DNA from: Nonlabens agnitus
GTDB lineage: Bacteria > Bacteroidota > Bacteroidia > Flavobacteriales > Flavobacteriaceae
Length of the DNA: 64,000 bases
Direction: 5' to 3'
Assembly: GCF_002994045.1 (NCBI RefSeq)
Contig: NZ_MQUC01000003.1
Span: forward strand, 1,712,501-1,776,500
Shown: piece after piece, positions 36,750-45,934 of the stretch
Layout: every line of letters starts with the position of its first letter
How positions within the stretch are numbered: position 1 is the first letter of the stretch
Position numbers and translations under genes: made by a program
Notes under the pieces: generated by a model
What the model was told of the DNA's origin: nothing
The model's input: the letters and a program-made list of their open reading frames with translations, nothing else
The model's database searches: none

Positions 36750-37835
36750 CTATTCCTTTACCTTAAACTCAATTTCAAAATTTTGGATGATTTCCTTCAC
36801 GCAGCGCTCAGTTGCCGTGAGATGGTTTTTGTCTTTATAGGTTTTGGCTTTCTTACGATAAGGCTCAAAATTACCGTCCTTGTAAATGTTGGGCACCTCA
36901 GGATGTACATAATATTGACGACACACGGCTCTTGTGTTGCCTAATTCCTCGGCAGCAGCATCATATCCTTTTAAAATATTCTTATCCACTTCCTTCTCCT
37001 TTTCTGGTTCTGGAAGTTCTAGCATGGTTTCAAAAAAGGTAGTCGTCGCACCCCAAGTCCTAAAATCTTTTGCCGTGAAGATCTCGCCACCTATTCTGTG
37101 AATGTAATCGTTGATCATGCCGCTGTCGATGCCGTGATGCTTGCCTTGCTCGTCATAATATTGAAAGAGTTCCCAGCCCGGAATTTCCTCGCACTGATGA
37201 ATCAATTCTACCAGGTCAGCATCGATAATGCTTTTGGTTTGTTGCACGCCCTTTTTCCCCTTAAAATGGAACTCTACGCCATCATCGGTTTCATCCAGAT
37301 GTTTAGTTCTAAGTGTGGAAAGCCCATAGGTCTTGTTTTTGCGCGCATATTGCTCGTTCCCAACTCTAATGTGGGTCGCATCCATGACCGACAAGACGAT
37401 CGCGAGGCACTTGTTCAGTGGCATTCCTGAAAGTTCTAGGTCTTTTTCCAGCTGGATTCTTATGTTGGGTAACGCTTTCGCGAAAGCGGACATTTTAAAA
37501 AACTTGGTTTGGTTCCTAAGAACATTCCATAAGTCATGATACCTATACACTTTGCGGCCTTTATCGTCACGCCCAACAGACTGCAGGTGCCCATTCTCAA
37601 TTCCCGAAATACGCACATCGCTCCATCCTGGCGGTATCACTAGCGACTTGATGCGCTTGAGTTCCTTCTTATCCGTTACCCGATCCTTGTTGTTGATGAG
37701 ATAGGTGAAGCCCTTGCCATATTTTTTTCTGTAGATAGAAAGGTGTTCGTCCTGTATATACACAAGATCGGCAAGATGCGCCGCCATTTCTGGCTCGGTT
37801 AGGGCATTTTTAATTTGTTCTGGAGTAAGCGTCAT
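36750..37835 (-). CDS. DNA topoisomerase IB (poxvirus-like)
   Basis: 361 residues. It relaxes supercoils by a 3'-phosphotyrosyl intermediate. The Topo IB N-terminal part (LVIPPGWSDVRISG) and catalytic domain are present: HIRVGNEQYARKNKTYGLSTL (Arg 157), HHGIDSGMINDYI, FRTWGATT (Arg 259 region) and CRQYYVHPEV with the nucleophile probably Tyr 309. The palindrome at 37473 is read AFAKA (117-121) at the place where homologues have a similar AFGRALP-like helix. Its stop touches the stop of the upstream lipoprotein gene (convergent). Confidence 0.93.
   Translation of the reverse strand: MTLTPEQIKNALTEPEMAAHLADLVYIQDEHLSIYRKKYGKGFTYLINNKDRVTDKKELKRIKSLVIPPGWSDVRISGIENGHLQSVGRDDKGRKVYRYHDLWNVLRNQTKFFKMSAFAKALPNIRIQLEKDLELSGMPLNKCLAIVLSVMDATHIRVGNEQYARKNKTYGLSTLRTKHLDETDDGVEFHFKGKKGVQQTKSIIDADLVELIHQCEEIPGWELFQYYDEQGKHHGIDSGMINDYIHRIGGEIFTAKDFRTWGATTTFFETMLELPEPEKEKEVDKNILKGYDAAAEELGNTRAVCRQYYVHPEVPNIYKDGNFEPYRKKAKTYKDKNHLTATERCVKEIIQNFEIEFKVKE
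37473..37488. repeat. 16-bp palindrome copy, in topoisomerase IB
   Basis: Perfect copy, read AFAKA (KMSAFAKALPNIR). Confidence 0.95.
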
Positions 37836-37902
37836 GATCTAAAAATAAATCAGTAGGAAAAAGCGGACACTTAATAAAACGCCAATTTAATCGAGTAGAG
37901 AT

Positions 37903-38601
37903 TTAATCCTTGAGCTGCGCCTCAAACAACTCACTAAAATACTGCTTGATTTTATCCTTGACCTCATTATGGTCTACTTCGCGCTTTAACTCTGATGCCA
38001 GTGAAGTCACTGCTTTGTCTTGAATCCCGCAAGGAATAATATGATCAAAATAGCCCAAATCTGTATTGACATTAAATGCAAAACCGTGCATCGTTACCCA
38101 GCGGCTGGCGCGTACGCCCAATGCACAAATCTTGCGTGCAAATGGAGTTCCTACATCCAGCCATACACCAGTCTCGCCAGGACTGCGCTCGCCTTTCAAA
38201 TCATAATCTGCAAGGATTTTTATAAAGATCTCCTCTAGGAATCGTAGGTATTTATGGATATCAGTAAAGAAGTTTTCCAGGTCCAGAATGGGATAACCTG
38301 TAATCTGTCCAGGCCCGTGATAGGTAATATCGCCACCACGATTGATCTTATAATAGGTGGCGCCTATCTGTTCCAACAATTCTTTATTAGCCAGTAAATT
38401 TTCCTCATCACCACTTTTCCCCAAGGTGTACACATGATCGTGTTCTACAAACAAAAGGTGGTTTTGGGTCTCCAGTCCGGCATCTTCTCTCCTATTCTTG
38501 ATTTTGGTATCTAGAATATCCTTAAAAAGTTGTTCTTGAAAATCCCAAGTTTCCTTATAATCCTTGCGGCCTAAATCTTGAAAATGGACGGTTTTGTTCA
38601 T
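37903..38601 (-). CDS. lipB: Octanoyltransferase LipB
   Basis: 232 residues. It transfers octanoate from acyl-carrier protein to lipoyl domains, the first step of lipoate synthesis. The motif RGGDITYHGPGQITGYPILDL and the nucleophile Cys in IIPCGIQDKAVTSL are present. Its products would serve lipoyl proteins such as the E2 subunit encoded at 58252. The start MNKTVHFQDLGRKDYKE is usual for flavobacterial LipB. No partner gene (lipA) is in the window. Confidence 0.95.
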   Translation of the reverse strand: MNKTVHFQDLGRKDYKETWDFQEQLFKDILDTKIKNRREDAGLETQNHLLFVEHDHVYTLGKSGDEENLLANKELLEQIGATYYKINRGGDITYHGPGQITGYPILDLENFFTDIHKYLRFLEEIFIKILADYDLKGERSPGETGVWLDVGTPFARKICALGVRASRWVTMHGFAFNVNTDLGYFDHIIPCGIQDKAVTSLASELKREVDHNEVKDKIKQYFSELFEAQLKD

Positions 38602-38688
38602 GGTGTAAAGGTAGGAATTGAAGCGGCAATCATTCTGAAAGTTATCCAGATTGTTCTAAGTTTATAGAATGACCGTCAAAATCCAACG

Positions 38689-40254
38689 ATGAAACTTTTT
38701 TTATTTATTGTAACTCTTATTTTATTGGTTTCATGCAAAGATGAAAAGCCAGCAGCCATTGAACCAACAAAGCAATATGTAAATGCGGTTATCATCATTG
38801 ACAATCAAATGGATTCGATACCTGTTGTGATTAGAGACTTGCCCTCTTTTGAAAATAGCCAATCAAATATTCTCTTGTTTAATAATGGGGTCGACACCTT
38901 AACCTGGAGAAAAAATAGCGATGACATCGTTCGAATCTCTAGTCGCATCAATAAGCTTCAAACTTTGCTTATAAAACCTAATGACACCTTGCGCGTACAA
39001 TTGAAAGATTCAGTTCTCCATATCACTGGAGATGTTGTTGATTGGGAAACATTTAAAGTGATTGAGACAAGTGAGATTGACTCCGTTCAAAATCTACGAG
39101 ATCAACTTCACGGGCGATATTTCACAAAGAGTGAACCTGGGCTAAAGCCAACCAAATTTATAAATGACTATGAACTGATAGAGCTATACGCAGGCGGCTT
39201 TTATAATAGAGAATTGATAAACAAAGAATTGGATTCCATCGCAAAAATTATTGCACTAGAAAGAGAAACATTAGATCTTAAACTTGAATATATAGATGAA
39301 GAAATCGAAAATAAAAGTTTCAATCCCAGAACAGGAAAGCTGCTTAAATCTGTTGCTTTGCGAGATTACTTCAATATTTTGTCTTCATGGTCAAGATACG
39401 TGAGAGAAAATAATGCGATACGACTAAACCCTAACTTCAATGAATTATCTGAAGCTCGTGATGAAGGCTTCTTAATCAATGCGATTACTGATCCAAAGTA
39501 TATGAATGAAGAAATTTTGGTTGGAAAGTATGGAACCTCCACAATGCATTCCTACTTGAATGTGCTTCAATCAAAATACAGCTATGCCACTAAAAATTGG
39601 ATTAAATCAAAATTTCATAAAACTTATTTTGAACTTCCTGAAAGATTGGATGGTGAATTATTGAAAGTTGCAAAAAGCACTGCCATTCATAAAATGATGA
39701 GCTGGAATGAACCTTGGCCAGAGATCGTTAAGTGTTATGATGATTATATTTCCAATTATGGAAGCGACAAGTATATCAGAGAATTTGAAATTCAAAATGC
39801 CAAAAAACTTAACCTTGAAAGATCTCTGGATAACACAGATCTTTTACTGGCAAATACATTGACCAAGTCAATATCCCTGACCGATTTGATAAAAGCCCAA
39901 AAAGGTAAGCCCGTTTACGTTGATTTCTGGGCCAGCTGGTGTCCTCCATGTATTGACAATATGCCGGCTTCAAAAGCACTGGAAAAAAGACTAGGCGACA
40001 AAGTGAATTTTATCTATATCTCCATCGATACGGACGAGCAGAGCTGGAAAAAATCAGAACGGCAAATATCACTAAAAGCTGAGAATAGCTTTATAGCATT
40101 GAATTATGAATTGTCAGATTTTGTGATAAAAGAAAACCTCAATGAAATACCTCGATACTTCATTTACGATCAAAGCGGGAAATTATATGATACAAAAGCT
40201 GCTGCACCAGATGACCCTAATATTTACAACTTGCTTGAAGCCATTGCTAAATAA
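38689..40254 (+). CDS. TlpA-like thioredoxin-fold lipoprotein
   Basis: 521 residues with a lipobox (LLVSCKDEK). The N-terminal ~370 residues are an unassigned, helix-rich region. The C-terminal domain (about 395-520) is a thioredoxin fold with DFWASWCPPC (redox Cys 418 and 421) and EIPRYFIYDQSGKLYD. It is expected to act as a periplasmic thiol reductase facing the cell surface or the periplasm. Long lipoproteins of this build are common in Bacteroidota. The redox partner is unknown. Confidence 0.85.
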   Translation: MKLFLFIVTLILLVSCKDEKPAAIEPTKQYVNAVIIIDNQMDSIPVVIRDLPSFENSQSNILLFNNGVDTLTWRKNSDDIVRISSRINKLQTLLIKPNDTLRVQLKDSVLHITGDVVDWETFKVIETSEIDSVQNLRDQLHGRYFTKSEPGLKPTKFINDYELIELYAGGFYNRELINKELDSIAKIIALERETLDLKLEYIDEEIENKSFNPRTGKLLKSVALRDYFNILSSWSRYVRENNAIRLNPNFNELSEARDEGFLINAITDPKYMNEEILVGKYGTSTMHSYLNVLQSKYSYATKNWIKSKFHKTYFELPERLDGELLKVAKSTAIHKMMSWNEPWPEIVKCYDDYISNYGSDKYIREFEIQNAKKLNLERSLDNTDLLLANTLTKSISLTDLIKAQKGKPVYVDFWASWCPPCIDNMPASKALEKRLGDKVNFIYISIDTDEQSWKKSERQISLKAENSFIALNYELSDFVIKENLNEIPRYFIYDQSGKLYDTKAAAPDDPNIYNLLEAIAK

Positions 40255-40290
40255 ACAGTATTTAGTAGAACTTTACTGTTACTTAAGAAA

Positions 40291-40449
40291 TCAATTATTA
40301 GGATTATTCAAGATAATCAGCGCAGCAATCACGCCGGGCACCCAACCCAGTAACGTGAGAATAAAAACAATAACAATGGATCCGCAGCCTTTGTCCAGCA
40401 CGGCTAGTGGCGGCAATATGATGGCTAGGATGACTCTCCAGATGGACAT
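40291..40449 (-). CDS. YqaE/Pmp3 family membrane peptide, 52 aa
   Basis: The minus strand reads MSIWRVILAIILPPLAVLDK, then GCGSIVIVFILTLLGWVPGV and a short tail ending in NNPNN. The ILPPLAV motif and GxxPGVIAAL pattern match the Pmp3/UPF0057 family of stress-responsive two-helix membrane proteins. It is convergent with the TlpA-like gene and divergent from lysS. Confidence 0.9.
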   Translation of the reverse strand: MSIWRVILAIILPPLAVLDKGCGSIVIVFILTLLGWVPGVIAALIILNNPNN

Positions 40450-40527
40450 ATGGCAAAAGTGTTTGATGTAATAGACCTTAAAACAAAGACTTTGTTACAT
40501 GGAAAATCAAAAGATTAGTGGATGTTA

Positions 40528-40564
40528 CGCTTTCGCGCCTTGCCTGCCGGCAGGCAGGAAAGCG
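40528..40564. repeat. Palindrome split by a second palindrome (nested copy 1)
   Basis: CGCTTTCGCG at 40528-40537 and AAAGCG at 40559-40564 are the two parts of the 16-bp palindrome. Between them is a 21-bp insert (40538-40558) containing the perfect dyad TGCCTGCCGGCAGGCA. The outer and inner arms together would fold into one long hairpin. Confidence 0.9.
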
Positions 40565-40600
40565 ATATCCCATAAAACCACCTTGCGAACCATAGATAGG

Positions 40601-40632
40601 TTTTGCAGCACGACTTTACAAACTTATCTTTG
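40601..40632 (+). promoter_or_regulatory. Promoter of lysS
   Basis: TTTTG (40601-40605) and TATCTTTG (40625-40632) with 19 nt between fit the Bacteroidota -33/-7 promoter. The ATG follows 21 nt later. Confidence 0.55.
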
Positions 40633-40653
40633 CACGCTTAAATCAATTGCCAA

Positions 40654-42345
40654 ATGCCACTTTCTGAACAAGAAATCGTACGCCGTGAAAAACTAGGGAA
40701 AATACGCGAGATGGGAATCGACCCGTATCCTGCGGCTCAATATCATGTGGACGCTACCACAGCCTCCATCAAAGCAGATTTTCAAGAAGAAAAAAAGGTG
40801 GTCATCGCTGGCCGCTTGATGTCCAGAAGAATACAGGGAAAAGCCTCGTTTGCAGAGATTCAGGATGGAAAGGGAAGAATCCAGGTGTACTTTAACCGTG
40901 ATGAGATCTGTCCCGGCGAGGACAAGTCGCTTTATAACGACCTGTATAAAAAGCTTCTCGACATAGGCGATTTCATAGGGATTGAAGGTGAGCTTTTTAC
41001 CACGAATGTGGGCGAGCAAACCGTAATGGTCAAAAACTTTAAACTCTTGAGTAAAGCATTGAAACCATTGCCGTTACCCAAAACTGATGCCGATGGAAAC
41101 ACCTATGACGAGTTTAACGATCCAGAGATGCGCTATCGCCAGCGCTATGCAGACCTTGTGGTCAACCCTAAAGTAAAAGATGTTTTTGTCAAGCGTACCA
41201 AGCTTTTCAACGCCATGCGCTCCTTTTTTAATGAGCGTGAATATTTTGAGGTAGAAACGCCCATTTTGCAGCCTATCCCTGGTGGTGCTGCAGCAAAACC
41301 TTTTGTAACGCACCACAACTCTCTGGACATACCCTTATACATGAGAATTGCTAACGAGCTCTATTTAAAGCGTTTGATCGTTGGTGGTTTTGATGGTGTG
41401 TATGAATTCAGCAAGAACTTCAGGAATGAAGGTATGGACCGTACCCACAATCCAGAATTTACTGCCATGGAGATCTACGTGTCCTACAAGGATTACAACT
41501 GGATGATGGAGTTTACCGAGAATTTACTGGAGCACTGCGCTATGAAAGTCAATGGAAAGACGACCAGCACCTTTGGCAAGCATAATATCGAGTGGAAGGC
41601 GCCGTATCCACGAGTGACCATGACAGATGCGATCAAGCAATTTACAGGGTTTGATATTACCGGTAAAAATGAGGAAGAGTTGTTCGCTTTCGCGAAAGCG
41701 CAAGGCATCGACGTCGACAAGTCCATGGGTAAAGGAAAGTTGATTGACGAGATATTTGGTGAGAAATGTGAAGGTAACTTTATCCAGCCTACCTTTATTA
41801 CTGACTATCCTAAGGAAATGAGCCCATTATGCAAAACGCACCGCGACAATCCAGAATTGACAGAGCGTTTTGAATTGATGGTTTGCGGTAAGGAAATAGC
41901 AAATGCCTACAGCGAGCTTAACGACCCTATTGATCAAAGAGAACGCTTTGAAGCCCAGGCTGCCCTTGCAGATCGTGGTGATGACGAAGCAATGTTTATC
42001 GATCAAGATTTCTTGAGAGCATTGGAATATGGTATGCCGCCAACATCGGGTCTAGGAATAGGTATGGATCGATTGATCATGTTCTTGACTAATAATCCAT
42101 CCATTCAAGAAGTATTGTTCTTTCCTCAAATGCGTCCAGAGAAAAAAGCTGGTGTTGAGCTTAATGAAGACGAAAAAGTAGTTTTTGAGCGTCTTAAAAA
42201 GCATGAAAAAGTAGACCTGAATCAACTCAAGGATGAGAGTGGTCTATCCAACAAAAAATGGGATAAAGCTGTCAAAGGATTAACAGGCAAAAAGGTTGCT
42301 AAAGTCTCCAAAACCGATGATGGTCTTTTTATAGAAGTGGTGTAG
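40654..42345 (+). CDS. lysS: Lysyl-tRNA synthetase, class II
   Basis: 563 residues. It has an N-terminal anticodon-binding OB fold (about 55-150) and the class II core: FEVETPILQ (motif 1), FRNEGMDRTHNPEF (motif 2) and GIGMDRLIMFLTN (motif 3). After motif 3 a ~70-residue extension (DEKVVFERLKKHEKVDLNQL...) continues to the C-terminus. It is longer than E. coli LysS and is common in Bacteroidota. The palindrome at 41685 is read AFAKA (LFAFAKAQGIDVDK) in an insertion helix of the core. Confidence 0.97.
   Translation: MPLSEQEIVRREKLGKIREMGIDPYPAAQYHVDATTASIKADFQEEKKVVIAGRLMSRRIQGKASFAEIQDGKGRIQVYFNRDEICPGEDKSLYNDLYKKLLDIGDFIGIEGELFTTNVGEQTVMVKNFKLLSKALKPLPLPKTDADGNTYDEFNDPEMRYRQRYADLVVNPKVKDVFVKRTKLFNAMRSFFNEREYFEVETPILQPIPGGAAAKPFVTHHNSLDIPLYMRIANELYLKRLIVGGFDGVYEFSKNFRNEGMDRTHNPEFTAMEIYVSYKDYNWMMEFTENLLEHCAMKVNGKTTSTFGKHNIEWKAPYPRVTMTDAIKQFTGFDITGKNEEELFAFAKAQGIDVDKSMGKGKLIDEIFGEKCEGNFIQPTFITDYPKEMSPLCKTHRDNPELTERFELMVCGKEIANAYSELNDPIDQRERFEAQAALADRGDDEAMFIDQDFLRALEYGMPPTSGLGIGMDRLIMFLTNNPSIQEVLFFPQMRPEKKAGVELNEDEKVVFERLKKHEKVDLNQLKDESGLSNKKWDKAVKGLTGKKVAKVSKTDDGLFIEVV
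41685..41700. repeat. 16-bp palindrome copy, in lysS
   Basis: Perfect copy, read AFAKA in a helix of the catalytic domain insertion. Confidence 0.95.
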
Positions 42346-42370
42346 GAAAGATCAATTACAAACTACGATC

Positions 42371-42408
42371 AAAAAAAAAGCCCTTTTCAAAATTGAAAAA
42401 GGCTTTTC
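42371..42408 (+). terminator. Terminator after lysS
   Basis: AAAAGCC and GGCTTTT arms with TTTTCAA/TTGAAAA continuing inward. A and T runs lie on both sides, so it probably serves the convergent gene at 42425 as well. Confidence 0.8.
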
Positions 42409-42424
42409 TCATTTAAGATTTTAA

Positions 42425-42700
42425 TTAATAATTGGATCCATTGGACGCGGCTGCGGCGAAGATCGCGGCTCCAAAAATGACAAAGAATAGCCCAAGTATT
42501 ATAATGGTCAATACATAGAACAATAACATGCCTTTTGCCCAATTTTGCCTAGTAGGTCTGCCATCATTGCTAAAAGCCCATACCAGCAATAGAACGGTAC
42601 CTATCACTGGTAATGAGGTCACTATAAAATAGAGAACCCATTTCATAGGCGTTATTACGGGTTCGGTTTGATGTTGCTGTAAAAATTGGTCACTTTCCAT
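42425..42700 (-). CDS. Small membrane protein, 91 aa
   Basis: It has a short polar N-terminus (MESDQFLQQHQTEPVITPM) followed by helices at about 20-43 and 57-84. The tail is small (SNGSNY). It resembles other flavobacterial two-helix proteins of unknown function with a NDGRPTRQNWAKG loop between the helices. A role cannot be assigned. Confidence 0.7.
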   Translation of the reverse strand: MESDQFLQQHQTEPVITPMKWVLYFIVTSLPVIGTVLLLVWAFSNDGRPTRQNWAKGMLLFYVLTIIILGLFFVIFGAAIFAAAASNGSNY

Positions 42701-42791
42701 AAGGTTGGTTTTGGTTGGTTAATTCATAAAATTAAACTTTTCTTTTAATGGTAGGTCACAATGTCGTTGAACAATTAAAAACAAAGAAAGA

Positions 42792-43241
42792 ATGAAACAT
42801 CTTATTCTCCCTTTCATGATGCTGCTAGGAATAACTGCCATGACCGCTCAAAAAAATCCAGAACGTGCAGAGAATCGCATGGAAAAACGCAGTGAGCGTA
42901 TAGAAAAAATGGACCCAGCCGTCTTAACCTCTATGCACGCCAAAAGAATGACTTTAGCTCTTGACTTGAGTGACAAGCAAGAAACACAAGTAGAAAAAGT
43001 ACTACTGGCTAACGCTACCAAGAGAAAAGAAATAATGGCTACCAGAAAAGACCGCAAGGAACTCTCGAAAGAAGAAAAAATTGCACAAGCCGAAGCAAGA
43101 ATGGACGAAAAGATAGCCACTAAACGTGCTTTCAAAGACATCTTGAACGATGAACAATATGCTCGATTTGAAAAGATGGCGTACATGAAAAAACGCAACA
43201 TACGTGAACGCATGGCTAAAACTCGCGTCACTAGAAAATAA
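42792..43241 (+). CDS. Spy/CpxP-like secreted protein
   Basis: 149 residues, with a signal peptide (about 1-19, MTAQ). The mature part is almost wholly helical and highly basic. It has the pattern of a Spy-like periplasmic chaperone (LTLALDLSDKQETQVEKVLL, AFKDILNDEQYARFEKM). Such proteins protect envelope proteins and respond to stress or metals; in flavobacteria they are uncharacterised. A second protein of related layout is encoded 111 bp downstream. Confidence 0.75.
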   Translation: MKHLILPFMMLLGITAMTAQKNPERAENRMEKRSERIEKMDPAVLTSMHAKRMTLALDLSDKQETQVEKVLLANATKRKEIMATRKDRKELSKEEKIAQAEARMDEKIATKRAFKDILNDEQYARFEKMAYMKKRNIRERMAKTRVTRK

Positions 43242-43263
43242 ATTAATGGTTGGTTGATTGATG

Positions 43264-43301
43264 AAAGGCTCTAGAATCTTTTAAGATTTTAGAGCTTTTC
43301 T
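43264..43301 (+). terminator. Terminator after Spy-like gene
   Basis: AAAGGCTCTAGAATCTT and AAGATTTTAGAGCTTTT arms, then T-rich. Confidence 0.7.
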
Positions 43302-43352
43302 AGTATACGATCCTTTCTTATATTACGTTACAGCATTTAAACAGTCTTCACC

Positions 43353-43733
43353 TTGAACCATCTCACATCGCTTTTCCTACTTTTTCTTATCACATTTCCC
43401 ATCGTTGGGCTTGCACAAGAGCAGCAAACCGTAGAAAATACCAGCTTTGAAGTCCAGTATCCCATCAAGAACACTTTAAAGCCTGTGGATGCAAAAAAAG
43501 AAACCCAACTCATCCTTTCCAAAACCGATCTAGATAAAGAAGCCACAACAGTTTTAAAGCAGCTAATAAAAAAGCACGCCCAGGCTTCCAACAAGTATCG
43601 CAAGAGCGCCACTTTAACGCGTGAGCAACAAATGGAACTCAAGGAGTTGGAAACTCGCTATAAGTTTGAGCTTAAACAATTGTTAGGTGAGGATAACTAC
43701 AAAAAACTGCTGGTCGTTGTCCACACTGATTAA
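43353..43733 (+). CDS. Small secreted helical protein, Spy-like layout
   Basis: 126 residues with a signal peptide ending near VGLAQEQ. The last ~60 residues are a charged helical region ending KQLLGEDNYKKLLVV, similar in plan (EQQMELKEL..LGEDNYKKL) to the preceding Spy-like protein. Start MNHLTSLFLLFLITF. Function unknown; a periplasmic role is inferred from the leader. Confidence 0.65.
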   Translation: MNHLTSLFLLFLITFPIVGLAQEQQTVENTSFEVQYPIKNTLKPVDAKKETQLILSKTDLDKEATTVLKQLIKKHAQASNKYRKSATLTREQQMELKELETRYKFELKQLLGEDNYKKLLVVVHTD

Positions 43734-43741
43734 TTAGAATT

Positions 43742-43777
43742 CGCTTTCGCGCCTGCCTGTCGGCAGACAGGAAAGCG
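43742..43777. repeat. Palindrome split by a second palindrome (nested copy 2)
   Basis: CGCTTTCGCG at 43742-43751, a 20-bp insert CCTGCCTGTCGGCAGACAGG at 43752-43771, and AAAGCG at 43772-43777. The insert sits at the same position as in the copy at 40528. Its arms CCTGCCTG/CAGACAGG pair with one mismatch. It lies between convergent genes. Confidence 0.9.
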
Positions 43778-43793
43778 AAAAACTAAAACCTTT

Positions 43794-45086
43794 CTACCAC
43801 TTAGAAACGACCTCTTCTACTGCAGTCACTGTGCGGTCAAGATCTTCATAACTCAACGCATCATTAAGGAAATAGCTTTCAAAGGCGCTAGGCGGCAAGT
43901 AGATGCCACGATCCAGCAAACCGTGGAAAAATTTTTTGAACCACTCATTATTACCCGTAGCAGCCGATTCAAAATCAATTACTGGCTGGTCTGTGAAGTG
44001 AACCGACATCATGCTACCGCACCTGTTGATTTGGTGATCGATTCCCTTTGTTGAAAGCACGCTCTCAATACCTTTATGAAGGTGCTCGGTCTTTTGGGCG
44101 AGGTTGACAAAGACATCTGGATTGTCATTAAGATGCTCCAGCATGGCTAGTCCTGCACTCATCGCTAATGGATTACCACTCAAAGTTCCTGCTTGATATA
44201 CAGGACCCAAAGGTGCCAGATGGTTCATGATTTCCTGTCTTGCGGCAAAAGCACCTACCGGCAAACCACCACCTATTACTTTACCATAAGTGATAATATC
44301 TGCCTTGACACCAGTGGTCTCTTGGGCACCACCGCGAGCTAGTCTAAAACCTGTCATCACCTCATCAAAAACAAATAATGCACCATTTGCATCACACAAT
44401 TCTCGTATTCCTTCCAGAAATCCTTCTTGAGGCACAATACAACCCATGTTGCCTGCTATAGGCTCAATGATGACACAAGCGATCTGGTCTTTGTTCTTCT
44501 CAAAAATTTCCGCGACCTGATCCAGGTTGTTGTATGTAGCCAGCAAGGTGTCTTGAGCCGTTCCTATAGTCACTCCAGGACTGTTGGGACTACCAAAGGT
44601 GACCGCACCACTACCCGCTTGAATCAAAAAGGAATCGCTGTGACCATGGTAACATCCTGCAAATTTGATGATCTTATCACGACCGGTGAATCCGCGAGCG
44701 AGTCGCACGGCGCTCATACAAGCTTCCGTACCGCTATTGACCATTCTTACCTGATCTACATTAGGCGCCATGGAAACTACCAATTTTGCAATTTGAGTTT
44801 CCAGTTCTGTTGGCATTCCATAAGATGTTCCCTTTTTTGTGGCTTCAATCACGGCATCTACCACTGGTTCAAAGGCATGACCCAAAATCATGGGACCCCA
44901 TGAAGCGATGTAATCGATAAGTTGATGACCGTCCTCAGTGTGCAAATAGGCACCTTTGGCACTTTTGACGTAAACAGGATCACCGCCTACAGCGTTAAAT
45001 GCGCGAACTGGAGAATTGACTCCACCAGGAATATATTTTTGAGCCTCATTAAATAGAGAGCTACTTCTTTTGTAAGTAAATGACAT
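43794..45086 (-). CDS. hemL: Glutamate-1-semialdehyde 2,1-aminomutase
   Basis: 430 residues. It converts glutamate-1-semialdehyde to 5-aminolevulinate in the C5 haem pathway, with PLP. Motifs: [49 protein letters not shown], and [15 protein letters not shown] with the PLP Lys. It is the last gene of a three-gene minus-strand run with the glucosaminidase (2 bp upstream) and the ACC-deaminase fusion. Downstream lies a nested palindrome. Confidence 0.97.
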   Translation of the reverse strand: MSFTYKRSSSLFNEAQKYIPGGVNSPVRAFNAVGGDPVYVKSAKGAYLHTEDGHQLIDYIASWGPMILGHAFEPVVDAVIEATKKGTSYGMPTELETQIAKLVVSMAPNVDQVRMVNSGTEACMSAVRLARGFTGRDKIIKFAGCYHGHSDSFLIQAGSGAVTFGSPNSPGVTIGTAQDTLLATYNNLDQVAEIFEKNKDQIACVIIEPIAGNMGCIVPQEGFLEGIRELCDANGALFVFDEVMTGFRLARGGAQETTGVKADIITYGKVIGGGLPVGAFAARQEIMNHLAPLGPVYQAGTLSGNPLAMSAGLAMLEHLNDNPDVFVNLAQKTEHLHKGIESVLSTKGIDHQINRCGSMMSVHFTDQPVIDFESAATGNNEWFKKFFHGLLDRGIYLPPSAFESYFLNDALSYEDLDRTVTAVEEVVSKW

Positions 45087-45088
45087 GC

Positions 45089-45934
45089 TTAATTTTTTGT
45101 GTTGGGTTCAATCAAAAGTGTCGAGCCTAGACTAATGGAATTGTCCCTCAAACCGTTAATAAGCTTGATACGCTCTACGGTAGTATTGTGTTTTGTCGCA
45201 AGGCCGTACAAAGTATCACCTTTAACGACCGTATGTTTGATTTGGGAACTATCGTCGTTCGTTCTTGATAAGGCTTTAGGTGCTTTGCCCAGTACCTGAG
45301 CATCGTACAGATCCAGTCGATAACGCTCTATGAGACTTATCAATTTATCTGGGTATCTTCTATCTGTGGCATAACCGGCATCTTTAAGACCTTTAGCCCA
45401 GGCTTTATAATCGTCAGCATCCAATTTGAATAAATCACGATACCTAGATCTTTCAGTGAGGAAAAGGCTGTGATCCCTATAAGAATAAGAAGCGTCCTTG
45501 TATTTTCTAAAACACTCTTGATCTTCATCGTCGTCGTGATAGATTTTGTTACCAGTCCAGCCCGTATGACATTTAACGCCAAAGTGGTTGTTCGCCTCTA
45601 CAGCGAGTCGGCCCTTTCCAGATCCACTTTCCAGAATCCCTTGGGCGAGAGTGATACTTGCCGGGATTTTATACAGCTGCATTTCCTTCATGGCATCTGC
45701 AGCAAAATTATCGATGTAGATACTCACGTCATCCTTATCAGATGGCGTGACGGTCCTGGTGACTTTCTCGTCAGTTTCCTTAACCACGACAGACCGTTCA
45801 TCTGGAGATTTCTTGACCGTTTTTGTGGTTCTGCTTCGTTTTTTTGTCGTGACCACTTTGTTCTTGGAACCGCAGGAAACCAGCAGTCCCGAAGCTAGAA
45901 ATAAAATGAGAAAAGTCTTAAATGTAATCTTCAT
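45089..45934 (-). CDS. Glucosaminidase-LysM lipoprotein
   Basis: 281 residues. Lipobox LLVSCGSK near residue 21, then a linker of Lys/Arg/Thr. The glucosaminidase domain (about 78-205) has [18 protein letters not shown] with the catalytic Glu, and [10 protein letters not shown] LysM domain (about 234-278, [21 protein letters not shown]) binds peptidoglycan. It should cleave peptidoglycan glycan strands in the periplasm during growth or division. Its first 17 bp overlap the end of the upstream fusion gene, so translation is probably coupled. hemL follows. Confidence 0.93.
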   Translation of the reverse strand: MKITFKTFLILFLASGLLVSCGSKNKVVTTKKRSRTTKTVKKSPDERSVVVKETDEKVTRTVTPSDKDDVSIYIDNFAADAMKEMQLYKIPASITLAQGILESGSGKGRLAVEANNHFGVKCHTGWTGNKIYHDDDEDQECFRKYKDASYSYRDHSLFLTERSRYRDLFKLDADDYKAWAKGLKDAGYATDRRYPDKLISLIERYRLDLYDAQVLGKAPKALSRTNDDSSQIKHTVVKGDTLYGLATKHNTTVERIKLINGLRDNSISLGSTLLIEPNTKN

